From positions 7,501 through 67,384 of the forward strand of contig NZ_QURL01000011.1 of the NCBI RefSeq assembly GCF_003403015.1: 59,884 nt of DNA, given 5' to 3'. Under the pieces are notes generated by a model. It worked only from the letters and a program-made list of their open reading frames with translations. It did not search any database and was not told the origin of the DNA. Position numbers and translations under genes: made by a program. Shown in pieces: positions 1 to 8,304 of the stretch. The first letter of the stretch is position 1. Each line of letters begins with the position of its first letter. The DNA comes from Fulvimarina endophytica. GTDB lineage: Bacteria; Pseudomonadota; Alphaproteobacteria; Rhizobiales; Rhizobiaceae.

Positions 1-404
1 GAGGACTGCTGCTGCTTCGACAGGTCGATGCCGACGAGCTCGCGCGCGAGATCCTTCAGCCCGTGCCGGTCCGTATAGGTGCGGGTGAGACGGGAGGCGA
101 TCTTGGTGCAGAAGATGCCGTCCGTCATCGCGCCGAAGGCATGGTAGAGCGCGGCGACGTCGAAGCGGGCATAGTGGAAGATCTTGGTTCGGGAGGCGTC
201 CTTCAGGAGCGCGGCGATGTTCGGCGCCTCGCGCTGCCCCTTGGCGATCTGCACCACGTCCGCCGTTCCGTCGCCCGGCGAGAGCTGGACCACGCAGAGC
301 CGGTCGCGACGCGTGTCGAGCCCGAGGGTCTCGGTGTCGATGGCCACCGGGCCGGTATAGCGGTCGAGATCGGGAAGGTCGCCCTTGTGGACACGGATGG
401 TCAT
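1..404 (-). CDS. Ribonuclease D-like 3'-5' exonuclease, 3' end outside window
   Basis: The gene runs off the left edge, so only the first 134 or so codons are visible. Translation from the ATG at 404 begins MTIRVHKGDLPDLDRY and continues into AIDTETLGLD, which is the Exo I motif (D-x-E) of the DEDD exonuclease superfamily. HYARFDVAALYHAFG follows as the Exo II region, and SRLTRTYTDRHGLKDLARELVG is the usual segment after it. The family trims RNA 3' ends in the cytoplasm. Many alphaproteobacteria carry a short stand-alone form of about 205 residues without HRDC domains, and this N-terminus suits that form; whether HRDC domains follow cannot be seen. Exo III, with the last catalytic Asp, lies outside the window. 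Confidence 0.85.
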   Translation of the reverse strand, partial: MTIRVHKGDLPDLDRYTGPVAIDTETLGLDTRRDRLCVVQLSPGDGTADVVQIAKGQREAPNIAALLKDASRTKIFHYARFDVAALYHAFGAMTDGIFCTKIASRLTRTYTDRHGLKDLARELVGIDLSKQQQS

Positions 405-767
405 TGCGCTGGTCTCTCCTGGCTTGGCGTCTTGTGTCTGGCGTCTTGCGGCATGATGCGTGTTGCGGGGACGGGCACCAAGGCGGATCGTGCGGCGCGG
501 TCCTCGCGCCACCCGTTGCGGGCTTTCCCCACCGAGGGGCTCCGTGACCGGATGCCGTCTTTCGAACCCTCGCTGTAGCCGGTTTGCCTGCGGGCCACAA
601 ACCGGCACTTGCGAGGGCACGGGGTGAGTCTTCCCTCGTCGCTGCGGGCAACACGGATGCGTTTTCGACTTTTTATGGAGCGCGAAACGCGCTAGCCCCG
701 TTGCGATGCCATCGGACAGGCCGGCATCGAAAGACGACTGTTCAAGGATCCGGGAGACGGAGGCTCG
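405..767. other. Divergent intergenic region with large palindrome
   Basis: No convincing gene lies between the RNase D-like gene (minus) and the membrane hydrolase (plus). The region holds a two-part inverted repeat at 568-616, listed separately. A second short palindrome around 680-692 reads GCGCGAAACGCGC. Promoters for both flanking genes are expected here but no clear -35/-10 pair was found by eye. Confidence 0.5.
568..616. repeat. Imperfect inverted repeat (hairpin or cruciform)
   Basis: GCCGGTTTG at 578-586 is the exact reverse complement of CAAACCGGC at 598-606, with an 11-nt loop. Outside a 4-nt mismatched step, CCTCGC (568-573) pairs with GCGAGG (611-616). The whole is a 15-bp interrupted stem. 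No T-run follows on either strand, so it is not a typical intrinsic terminator. It could be a regulator site or an RNA structure in the leader of either flanking gene. Confidence 0.6.
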
Positions 768-2054
768 ATGGGCAAGACTGGCGGTGATGGACCGGAGGCG
801 CGGATCGCCAGGCGGCTGGTCTGCCTCGTTCCGGGCTACGAGCCCATGGAGCCGGACGCCCATATCGCGCGCTTTCGCAGGGCGGCGGAGCGCTCGGCTT
901 CCGTCTTCGGCGCCCAGGTCGCCTTCACCGCCGGCCCCGACGCCTCGCTCGGCGAGGCTGCGATGCAGCCGGACGGCCCGTTCCACCGTCTCGGCGCAGC
1001 GCTCACCCCAAAGGACGGGGCGGAGGCGACGCACAGCCGGATCGTCCTCTTCGCCTGGGACGATCTCATCGCCGCCTATGCCGGGCGCCCGCTCGCCAAG
1101 CGGATCGCGACGGGCTTTTCCGCGCTTTTCGCCTTCCTCTTCAACGGAACGTTCCTCAGCTATTGCCGGACCTCCTGGCGCTATGGCGCCTTCTTCCTGT
1201 TTCCCCTTCTCCTGACGCTCGCGATCCTCGCCCTCGCAAGTTTCGTCGCGCTCACCCTCGGCACGATCTTTCCCGGCCCCACCACCTGGCTCGTCGGAGC
1301 GCTGATCGCCGGGGTCGTCGCCTCGATCCTCTTCCATCTCGCCGATAAGCGCTGGCATCTGATGGTCGCCCTCGACGACTGGAGCCTTGCCCGCGATCTC
1401 TGCGAGCGCTCGAACCCCGCCATCGAAGCGCGTATCGCCGCCTTCTCGAAAGCCTTCAGCGCGGAGGCGGCGCGCGGCGATGTGGACGAGATCGTCGTCG
1501 CGGCCCATTCACTCGGGGCGAGCCTTGCCGTTCCGGCGCTCGCGGCGGCGTTCGAAGACGGGTTCGCGCCACGCACCCCTTTGCATGTCCTCACCGTCGG
1601 CTCGAGCCTCATGAAGACGGCGCTTCATCCGGCCGCCGGCTGGCAGCGCGAGGCGGTGCGCCGGATTCTCGTCGACCATGCCGTTGCCTGGACCGACTGC
1701 CAGGCGCTGAGCGATCCGATCAACTTCTACAAGTCCGATCCGGCCCGATCCCTCGGCATCGCCGCCGATCCGGGTCCGGTGGTGGTCAAGCTGCGCCTGA
1801 AGCACATGGTCTCGGCCGACACCTATCGGCGCATCAAGCGCGACTTCTTCCGGCTGCACCGCCAGTTCGTACTCGCCGTCGAGCGCCGCTGCCCCTATTC
1901 GTTTCACATGCTGCTTCTGGGTCCCGCGCCCCTCGAAGCGTTCCGCACCCTTAAAAGCGTCGACCGCCCGCCCCTCTGCGCCCCCGGCACGGATCCGCAG
2001 GCGGGTCGCGAGGACGCATCCGGCCGGGCAGCCAAAGGGAGGATCGCCCGATGA
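768..2054 (+). CDS. Predicted membrane protein with alpha/beta-hydrolase (lipase-like) fold
   Basis: The protein has 428 residues and I do not recognise it as a named family. Two strongly hydrophobic stretches lie at about residues 140-200 (YGAFFLFPLLLTLAILALAS, then WLVGALIAGVVASILF). After them comes VVAAHSLGASLAV, a nucleophile elbow of the G/A-H-S-L-G type with Ser248 as likely nucleophile. This suggests a membrane-anchored esterase or lipase-like hydrolase; substrate unknown. GGAG sits 9 nt before the ATG. Its stop overlaps the start of the following methyltransferase-like gene (ATGA), so the two are probably translated together. The acid and His of a catalytic triad were not assigned. 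Confidence 0.75.
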   Translation: MGKTGGDGPEARIARRLVCLVPGYEPMEPDAHIARFRRAAERSASVFGAQVAFTAGPDASLGEAAMQPDGPFHRLGAALTPKDGAEATHSRIVLFAWDDLIAAYAGRPLAKRIATGFSALFAFLFNGTFLSYCRTSWRYGAFFLFPLLLTLAILALASFVALTLGTIFPGPTTWLVGALIAGVVASILFHLADKRWHLMVALDDWSLARDLCERSNPAIEARIAAFSKAFSAEAARGDVDEIVVAAHSLGASLAVPALAAAFEDGFAPRTPLHVLTVGSSLMKTALHPAAGWQREAVRRILVDHAVAWTDCQALSDPINFYKSDPARSLGIAADPGPVVVKLRLKHMVSADTYRRIKRDFFRLHRQFVLAVERRCPYSFHMLLLGPAPLEAFRTLKSVDRPPLCAPGTDPQAGREDASGRAAKGRIAR

Positions 2055-2638
2055 GCGCGTCCGGTCTTGGAATTCTCGTCTGGGTCGCCATGGTCGTCGG
2101 CTGGTACGTGATCCGCTATCCCTTCGAGCGCCGGGCCAAGCGCGGCAAGGTCGCGATCACGCGGCGCGGGGGACCCGAGACCCTGCGCATGCTCGTCTCC
2201 TTCAGCGGGCTCGGTCTTGTTCCCGGCCTCTACGCCGCGACCGGCTTTCCGGCCTTCGCCGACTATTCGCCCCTCACGATCCAGATCGCCCTCGGCATCG
2301 GGCTCGCGATCCTCGCCCTCGTTCTCTTCCGGCTGACCCACAAGGCGCTCGGCAAGATGTGGTCGGTGTCGCTGGATCTGCGCGAGGAGCATAAATTGGT
2401 GACGAGCGGCATCTATCGGCGAGTGCGCCATCCCATGTATTCGGCCTTCTGGACCATGGCGCTCGCCCAGGCCTTCCTCATGCCGAACTGGATCGCCGGC
2501 CTTGCCGGGCTCGTCGGCTTCGGCACCCTCTTCTTCCTGAGGGTCGGACCGGAAGAGGCGATGATGCGCTCGGCCTTCGGCGAGGACTACGACCGGTATT
2601 GCGAGCGCACGGCGCGGATCCTTCCCGGCATCTACTGA
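2051..2638 (+). CDS. Isoprenylcysteine carboxyl methyltransferase (ICMT)-like membrane protein
   Basis: A 195-residue integral membrane protein with about five hydrophobic segments. The C-terminal half has the ICMT/PEMT-like signature: LVTSGIYRRVRHPMYSAF (the conserved R-H-P-x-Y) followed by EEAMMRSAFGEDYDRYCERT (E..L/M...FG..Y..Y). In this superfamily those residues bind S-adenosylmethionine and the methyl acceptor. Bacteria do not prenylate proteins in the eukaryotic way, so the substrate here is unknown; lipids or small isoprenoids are possible. The start overlaps the upstream hydrolase stop by 4 nt, indicating a two-gene operon. Confidence 0.85.
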   Translation: MSASGLGILVWVAMVVGWYVIRYPFERRAKRGKVAITRRGGPETLRMLVSFSGLGLVPGLYAATGFPAFADYSPLTIQIALGIGLAILALVLFRLTHKALGKMWSVSLDLREEHKLVTSGIYRRVRHPMYSAFWTMALAQAFLMPNWIAGLAGLVGFGTLFFLRVGPEEAMMRSAFGEDYDRYCERTARILPGIY

Positions 2639-2669
2639 CCGGTCCGGCGCCTTTCTCCCACGAATGGGC

Positions 2670-4166
2670 TCAAGCCAGCGACAGCCGGTCGGTGCGTCCC
2701 TGATCCTCGAGATCCCAGACCGCCGACCAGTCGCTCCCGTCGCGCGCGAGGATCATGTAGTTGCGCTCCTCCACGTAGATCGTATGGGCCGAAGGCATGC
2801 GGTGCATGCGGATCTTGCGTCCGGGCAGCGGGCTTTCGCCGAGCCGGGCAAGGAGGGTGAGAACGAGCGCATAGGCCTTCGGCGGCGCCCGGTGGGAGAT
2901 GCCGGAGGAGACCAGCTGGTGGACGAGGCTGCGATCCTTCAGCTTCATCTCGCCGCGGGTGGCGAGATGAATCTCGCCTGACAGGAGGGTGACCCGGTTC
3001 GGCCGGTTCTCCTGGGTCTCGGCGATCGTCGTCAGCATCCGCTTCCACTCGTCGCGGTGGGTTCGGCTCTGCCACTGGTCGCGCAGGTCGTCCTCGTAGT
3101 CGCGCGCCTTCGGCACGTGGTCGGCGACGAATTCGAGCCAGGACAGGCGCGGGCCCATCACCGGAACGCTCGACATCACGAGGATGCGCGTCTCGGGCGG
3201 CGCGCCGCGCATGGCCGCCTCGAACCCCGCCCATCCCTTGGGTCCCATCACGCGGGTCGGGCGCCGCTCGCTGCGCATGTCGGGAACGACGAGGCGCAGA
3301 CCCGGAAAATCGAGCGTATAGCCGAGGCTCTCACCGGACGGGTCGTGGAAGTTGGCGGGCAGATCCGTTCCGCCGACGCCGAGCTGGAAGAGGAGGAACA
3401 TCTCGCGCGCCGCCTCGAACAGGCCCCGGCCGATCGGGCCGTCGAGAACCGGTTCGGCATGGCTGCCCCATCCGTCGAAGATATCGTGATCGTCCCACAT
3501 CATCGCCGCCGGCACCTCGGCCGAGAGGGCGGCCATCGCGGGGCGCGTATAGGTGATCGCATAGCGCTCGAAATAGAAGCGGCGCACGGCCTCCCGCGCC
3601 TCGGCGGAGAGCGGCAGCGTCCCGCGATCCTCTTCGGGCGCCTCTTCCCAGGCGGAAATGTCCGGATGGCAGTCGAGGACGTCGTCGGCATAGAGCTGGT
3701 CGCCGCCCTCGCAGATCAGCGCGAAGGGATCGCGCGTGTGCTCCTCGGCGAGCCGCATCCACATGACGTCGCGTTCCTCGAGCGGGCGGTCGAGGTCTCC
3801 GTCCTCCTGGCCGTTGCACGAGACATAGGCGATGCGCAGATCCGCGGTCCCGCACGGGGCGATGCGATAGGTCCGCCCCTCGATCCTATAGGAGATAGCG
3901 GCCTCGACCGGGGCTTTTATCCGGTAGCGCCAGACCTTGGAGGCGAAGAGGGAGGCGAGGCATTCGGCCTCGACGGGGCCTTCCGTATCGCCCCCCGCGC
4001 CCGCATCGCTAAGCGTGAGATCGGGTGCCGGCCGGTCGGCCGGGCGCACGAGGACGATGTCGACGAGGTGGACGCCGCCGGAAGCGCCGCGCGAGATCAG
4101 GATCGGGCCGACGGAGTGCCCCGCCCCGGGGGCTGCGCCCGTCTTCGTCGTCGCTTCGCTGGTCAT
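2670..4166 (-). CDS. PhoD-like alkaline phosphatase/phosphodiesterase (metallophosphatase)
   Basis: 498 residues. The segment IAYVSCNG is followed by ALICEGGDQLYADDVLD and later MMWDDHDIFDGWG, the metal-binding GGDQ-Y-D and DDHD-x-x-DGWG motifs of PhoD-like phosphatases. RILVMSSVPVMGPR and VTLLSGEIHLAT supply the later conserved strands with the SGE(D)xH motif. There is no N-terminal signal peptide or Tat motif, unlike secreted PhoD, so this is probably a cytoplasmic or peripheral enzyme. Substrate is not predictable. It converges on the ICMT-like gene with a 31-bp gap. Confidence 0.85.
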   Translation of the reverse strand: MTSEATTKTGAAPGAGHSVGPILISRGASGGVHLVDIVLVRPADRPAPDLTLSDAGAGGDTEGPVEAECLASLFASKVWRYRIKAPVEAAISYRIEGRTYRIAPCGTADLRIAYVSCNGQEDGDLDRPLEERDVMWMRLAEEHTRDPFALICEGGDQLYADDVLDCHPDISAWEEAPEEDRGTLPLSAEAREAVRRFYFERYAITYTRPAMAALSAEVPAAMMWDDHDIFDGWGSHAEPVLDGPIGRGLFEAAREMFLLFQLGVGGTDLPANFHDPSGESLGYTLDFPGLRLVVPDMRSERRPTRVMGPKGWAGFEAAMRGAPPETRILVMSSVPVMGPRLSWLEFVADHVPKARDYEDDLRDQWQSRTHRDEWKRMLTTIAETQENRPNRVTLLSGEIHLATRGEMKLKDRSLVHQLVSSGISHRAPPKAYALVLTLLARLGESPLPGRKIRMHRMPSAHTIYVEERNYMILARDGSDWSAVWDLEDQGRTDRLSLA

Positions 4167-4333
4167 CGTCGGTCAGCCTCGCCTTCAGTCCCGTCCCGGG
4201 CGCGCGGCACGGGAGATCGCTTGTCTGGAGGCATGATCTAAGACGGCGAGGCGCAATCGCAACGCGGCGTTTCGCACCCGGACCCGAAGGACGGAGACCG
4301 AGGCCGGTTTTGGGGGCGCCGGCGCGGGACGGC

Positions 4334-5017
4334 TTATCGGCCGGAGGTCGCCGGTGCGCCGAAAAGGGCCATGAAGGGATTGGTCGCCGGCTTCTTGTCC
4401 GGATCGTCGAGGGCCATGGCGCTCGCGCGCCCGCCCGTCTGTGCCTCGGGCTGCGTCAGTTCGGCGAAATCGAAGCTCGGCCGTCCCGCCTTCACATCGG
4501 CCTGGGTCGCGAGCTTGGCATGGCGGCGCAGGGTCTTGCCGATCTTCTCGTAGAAGGAATTGCCGCCCGCGATCGCCACGTAATGCATGTTCGGATAGCT
4601 GAAATTGTGCCCGGCGGTGTGGAAGAAGCGGGCATTGCGCACGCCCTCGTGCCGCTCGCCGCGCAGGATGCGTGCCGCGCTCGCCATCGCCAGCTCCTTG
4701 CCCGCCCCCATCTCGCGGGTCATGACGCCTGGGGCGAACTGGCGGTTCTGGGCGACGACGGAACAGACGTCGTCGGGAAAGGACGGGCTCTCGACCCGGT
4801 TCATGACCACGGTTCCGACCGCCATCATGCCTTCTTCCGACGAGCGGTTGCTCTCGAAATACATGGCGCGCGCGAGGCAGGTCTGCTCCTTGAGGTCGAC
4901 GGAGCCGAGAACCTCCTCGACGACGGGCTTGCCGGAGCCGACGCAGCCGGAGATCGTGACAACTGCGGCCAGAGGAAGGACGGCGCGCGCGAGGGTGGAG
5001 AGCGGGATCGTTTTCAT
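4334..5017 (-). CDS. Cell-wall hydrolase lipoprotein, SleB/Hydrolase_2 type
   Basis: The 227-residue product starts MKTIPLSTLARAVLPLAAVV and ends its signal with the lipobox ISGC (Cys25), so it is an exported lipoprotein. An open frame continues 72 codons upstream, but the signal peptide fixes the start at 5017. LARAMYFESNRSSEEGMMAV, VVMNRVESPSFPDDVCSVV and QFAP form the SleB-like catalytic domain (Glu in YFES), a family acting as lytic transglycosylases or amidases on peptidoglycan. HEGVRNARFFHTAGHNFSYP carries the later conserved aromatic and His residues. The last 50 residues are low-complexity and probably disordered. Confidence 0.88.
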   Translation of the reverse strand: MKTIPLSTLARAVLPLAAVVTISGCVGSGKPVVEEVLGSVDLKEQTCLARAMYFESNRSSEEGMMAVGTVVMNRVESPSFPDDVCSVVAQNRQFAPGVMTREMGAGKELAMASAARILRGERHEGVRNARFFHTAGHNFSYPNMHYVAIAGGNSFYEKIGKTLRRHAKLATQADVKAGRPSFDFAELTQPEAQTGGRASAMALDDPDKKPATNPFMALFGAPATSGR

Positions 5018-5198
5018 GGCCGAACCGATCGGGTCGGAATCGGGCAGTTTCGCGTCACATTGAGGCAAGGGCGTTTCTCGGCCTGCAACTGTTGCCGGTT
5101 TGCGACGCCCGCCGCCGGCTTCGGGCAAGCCGGGGCGAGAGGGCAAAGCCCCCCAATCGATGCCCGAAGAGGCCGATCCGTCTCCCGACGACCGGGGC

Positions 5199-6152
5199 TC
5201 AGATCCCCGCCTGGGCGACGAGATAGCCGCCATAGGCGAGAAGCATCGCCGCCCCGGTCTTGCGGCCGATCACCCCTCGCGTGAAGAGATAGACCGCGCT
5301 GGCTGCTGCGACCGCGATCATGACCGGGCCGTCGACGAAGGCGAAGCGCTCGTCGACGGGGATCGGCATGATGATGGCGGTGATCCCCAGAATGCAGAGA
5401 ATGTTGAAGATGCAGGAGCCGAAGACGTTGCCGAGCACGAGTTCGGATTCGTTCTTGCGCGCGGCCACGATCGCTGTCGCAAGTTCCGGCAGCGAGGTTC
5501 CGATCGCGACGATGGTGAGGCCCACCACGGCTTCGGAGATGCCGAGATCGCGAGCGATGCCGGTCGCTCCGTCCACCATGAAACGAGCGCTGAAGACGAG
5601 CATGGCGACACCTGCGACCACCGCCACGCCTGCGAGAAGCGGCGACATCGACGCCGTTTCGACGGCCTCGTCCCCCTGCGCCGAGGCCCGCGCCCGCCGC
5701 GTCTCCAGAACATAGCAGACGGCCACATAGACCAGCAGAGCGCCGAACAGCAGGAAGCCGGCGATCCGGTCGATCGTCCCCGTCAGGAAGAGGAGCACGA
5801 TGACGATCGAGGCGGCCAGCGTCACCGCCGCGTCGCGCCGGATCGCCGGATCGCGATTGGGCAGCGGGGCGATGAGTGCCACGAGACCGATGATGAGGAG
5901 GACATTGGCGATGTTGGAGCCGACCACATTGCCGATCGAGATCGCCGGCGAGCCGGCAAGGGCCGCCTGGATCGAGACGAGGAGTTCGGGCGCGCTGGTT
6001 CCGAAGCCGAGAATGACGAGACCGACGATGAGCTTGGAGAGGCCGAGCCTGGCTGCAAGATCGGTGCTGCCCCGCACGAGCCCCTCGCCGCCTGCGACGA
6101 GCAGCGCCAGCCCGGATGCGAGAAGGAGGAGGTCCCAGGCCAGATGCGTCAC
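5199..6152 (-). CDS. Calcium/sodium antiporter, YrbG/CaCA family
   Basis: 317 residues with about ten membrane segments and two internally homologous Na_Ca_ex halves. Both alpha repeats are intact: GFGTSAPELLVS near residue 50 and AIGTSLPELATA near residue 210. The conserved glutamates and threonines in these coordinate the exchanged ions. GNVVGSNIANVLLIIG and GNVFGSCIFNILCILG follow each repeat as in the family. It exports Ca2+ (or a similar cation) across the inner membrane in exchange for Na+ or H+. The cytoplasmic loop between halves is short and Arg/Ala-rich. Confidence 0.92.
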   Translation of the reverse strand: MTHLAWDLLLLASGLALLVAGGEGLVRGSTDLAARLGLSKLIVGLVILGFGTSAPELLVSIQAALAGSPAISIGNVVGSNIANVLLIIGLVALIAPLPNRDPAIRRDAAVTLAASIVIVLLFLTGTIDRIAGFLLFGALLVYVAVCYVLETRRARASAQGDEAVETASMSPLLAGVAVVAGVAMLVFSARFMVDGATGIARDLGISEAVVGLTIVAIGTSLPELATAIVAARKNESELVLGNVFGSCIFNILCILGITAIIMPIPVDERFAFVDGPVMIAVAAASAVYLFTRGVIGRKTGAAMLLAYGGYLVAQAGI

Positions 6153-6458
6153 GTCTCGTCCCTTCGGTCGTCTCGTTGGCGGGTTCGTGGTCGCGCGGCG
6201 AGGGAGCGAAATCCGTCCCTCAAACGCGGCGCCGTGCCGAAGATGGGATCGGCCCCGCGCAGTGGAAGAGCTTCGCCGGCTGACAATCGCGTCAGAATCG
6301 GCTTGAACGGACGGGGATGCGAACGAAAAACGGGCACCCGGCCTGACCCGGATGCCCGTTATAGATGTGTCTCGGCTAAGATGCGGCCCATCTGGGACGA
6401 CTCAACTCCTTGAAGGGTGAGGTCCGAACCGGACCCGGCCCGCCGGCGCCGCCCCGTG
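6153..6458. other. Intergenic region holding the sdhB terminator
   Basis: About 306 bp between the antiporter start and the sdhB stop. Apart from the terminator at 6326-6360 nothing was recognised. The antiporter promoter must lie in 6153-6325 unless readthrough from sdhB is used. Confidence 0.5.
6326..6360 (-). terminator. Intrinsic terminator of sdhB
   Basis: On the minus strand AACGGGCA pairs with TGCCCGTT, with CCGG/CCGG extending the pairing around a short loop, and the stem is followed directly by TTTTT. It lies about 100 bp past the sdhB stop codon and ends the egtBD-sdhB run before the antiporter gene. Confidence 0.8.
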
Positions 6459-7238
6459 TCAGACCCGGCGCTCGACCATCATCTTCTTGATCTCAGCGAT
6501 CGCCTTGGCCGGATTGAGCCCCTTCGGGCAGGCCTGGGTGCAGTTCATGATGGTGTGGCAGCGATAGAGCTTGAACGGGTCCTCGAGCGCGTCGAGACGC
6601 TCGCCGGTCGCCTCGTCGCGGCTGTCGATCAGCCAGCGATAGGCCTGGAGCAGCACGGCCGGGCCGAGATAGCGCTCGCCGTTCCACCAGTAGGACGGGC
6701 AGGAGGTCTGGCAGCAGAAGCACAGGATGCACTCGTAGAGACCGTCGAGCTTCTCGCGGTCCGCATGGCTCTGGCGCCATTCCTTCTGGGGCTCGGGCGA
6801 TTCGGTCTTGAGCCAGGGCTCGATCGAGCGCAGCTGGGCATAGGGAACCGTGAGATCGGGCACGAGATCCTTGACCACCGGCATGTGCGGCAGCGGATAG
6901 ATCGCGATGGCCCCGTCGATCTCGTCCATGCCCTTGGTGCAGGCGAGCGTGTTGCCGCCGTCGATATTCATCGCGCAGGAGCCGCAGATGCCCTCGCGGC
7001 AGGAGCGGCGCAGGGTCAGGGTCGAATCGACCTTGTTCTTGATCCACAACAGCGCGTCGAGCACCATCGGACCGCAATCGTCGACATCCACGTAGAAGGT
7101 GTCGAGACGGGGATTTTCGTCGTCGTCCGGAGACCAGCGATAGACCTTGAACTCTCGAAGATTGTTCGCGCCCTTCGGCCGATCCCAGGTCTTGCCTTCG
7201 TTGATCGTCGAATTTTTCGGGAGGGCGAGTTCGACCAT
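6459..7238 (-). CDS. sdhB: Succinate dehydrogenase iron-sulfur subunit
   Basis: 259 residues, full length for SdhB. It carries electrons from the FAD of SdhA through three clusters to ubiquinone at the inner membrane. The [2Fe-2S] ligands are in CREGICGSCAMNIDGG plus LAC; the [4Fe-4S] and [3Fe-4S] ligands are in CILCFCCQTSCPSYWW and CHTIMNCTQACPKGLNP. All expected cysteines are present. Oddly, sdhA, sdhC and sdhD are not here: the gene upstream is egtD, 106 bp away, and the gene downstream is an antiporter. In many relatives sdhCDAB is one operon, so this copy is either relocated or a second sdhB. Confidence 0.96.
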   Translation of the reverse strand: MVELALPKNSTINEGKTWDRPKGANNLREFKVYRWSPDDDENPRLDTFYVDVDDCGPMVLDALLWIKNKVDSTLTLRRSCREGICGSCAMNIDGGNTLACTKGMDEIDGAIAIYPLPHMPVVKDLVPDLTVPYAQLRSIEPWLKTESPEPQKEWRQSHADREKLDGLYECILCFCCQTSCPSYWWNGERYLGPAVLLQAYRWLIDSRDEATGERLDALEDPFKLYRCHTIMNCTQACPKGLNPAKAIAEIKKMMVERRV

Positions 7239-7344
7239 GGTCGTTCATTCCGGCTTGTTCGTAATGGTTCCAACATAGCGAGTGCGGCGCAAAACGAAAG
7301 AGGCGAATCCGCGCGCCCGCCGACATGCGGGCGCGATCATCACG

Positions 7345-8304
7345 TCAATGGGCGCGCAGGGCAAGGACGCCGAAGAGCTCCTCGGCATCGCTCCAGATCG
7401 CCTCGAGCGTCCATCCGGCCGCGCGCGCCGTTTGCGCGAAGGCGCCGAGATCGTATTTGCGCGAACTCTCCGTATGGATCGTCTCGCCGGCCGCAAAGGA
7501 GAACGTCTCGTCGCCGACCGCGACCCGGGTCTCCGCCGTGCAGAGAATATGCATCTCGACGGCCGCCGCCTCCTCGTTCCACCGGGCCTCGTGCTCGAAG
7601 GCGCGAAGATCGAAGGTGCCGCCGAGTTCCCGGTTGATCCGGGTCAGGATGTTGAGGTTGAAGGCGGCCGTGACCCCTTGCGCGTCGTCATAGGCGGCAA
7701 GAAGCCGCGAGACGTCCTTCTTGCGATCAAGGCCGAGGACGAACCCTCCGCCCTCGCCTACATGGCCGCGAACCCTTCGCAGAAAGGCCTGCGCCTGCGT
7801 CGGGCCGAGATTGCCGAGGGTCGAGCCGGGGAAGAAAGCCCCGCGACCCTCGCTCGCAAGATCCTCGGGCAGGTCGAAATCCGTCGTGAAATCGCCGGTG
7901 ACGGGGCGCACGAGGAGGCCGGGAAACGTCTCGCGCAGCCGGTCTGCGGACTGTTCGAGAAAATCGCCCGCGATATCCATCGGCACGTAGCAGGCCGGGT
8001 CGTCGAGCGCGCCAAGGACGATCTCGGTCTTCAGCCCCGAGCCCGCCCCGTATTCGATCAGAACCGCCTTCTCGCCGAAGAAGGCGCCGATCTCGCCGGC
8101 ATGATCTGAGAGGATGCGCGTCTCGGTCCGGGTCGGATAATATTCGGGCAGACCGGTGATGCGCTCGAAGAGCTGTGAGCCGAAATCGTCGTAGAGCCAT
8201 CGGCTCGGCAGGGTCTTCTGCGGCTTCGACAGGCCTTCGAGAACGTCGGCGCGGAAGGCCTCGCGCTGGCCGAGGCCGTCCGCCATCGCATCCACGGCGG
8301 TCAT
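7345..8304 (-). CDS. egtD: L-histidine N-alpha-methyltransferase (ergothioneine synthesis)
   Basis: 319 residues from the ATG at 8304, which overlaps the egtB stop (ATGA). EgtD trimethylates the alpha-amino group of histidine to hercynine with S-adenosylmethionine. Seen: LPSRWLYDDFGSQLFERIT, GLPEYYPTRTETRIL, the SAM-binding glycine loop LIEYGAGSGLKTEIVL, then FFPGSTLGNL and LGLDRKKDV. The C-terminal EMHILC and ETIHTESSRKYDL segment is the typical histidine-pocket lid. It is the second gene of an egtB-egtD operon. A longer open frame upstream lies inside egtB and was not used. Confidence 0.93.
   Translation of the reverse strand: MTAVDAMADGLGQREAFRADVLEGLSKPQKTLPSRWLYDDFGSQLFERITGLPEYYPTRTETRILSDHAGEIGAFFGEKAVLIEYGAGSGLKTEIVLGALDDPACYVPMDIAGDFLEQSADRLRETFPGLLVRPVTGDFTTDFDLPEDLASEGRGAFFPGSTLGNLGPTQAQAFLRRVRGHVGEGGGFVLGLDRKKDVSRLLAAYDDAQGVTAAFNLNILTRINRELGGTFDLRAFEHEARWNEEAAAVEMHILCTAETRVAVGDETFSFAAGETIHTESSRKYDLGAFAQTARAAGWTLEAIWSDAEELFGVLALRAH

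Noticed and set aside
4334..5233. Longer start for the SleB-type hydrolase
   Set aside because: The signal peptide and lipobox begin exactly at the internal ATG at 5017, and the extension overlaps the antiporter gene.
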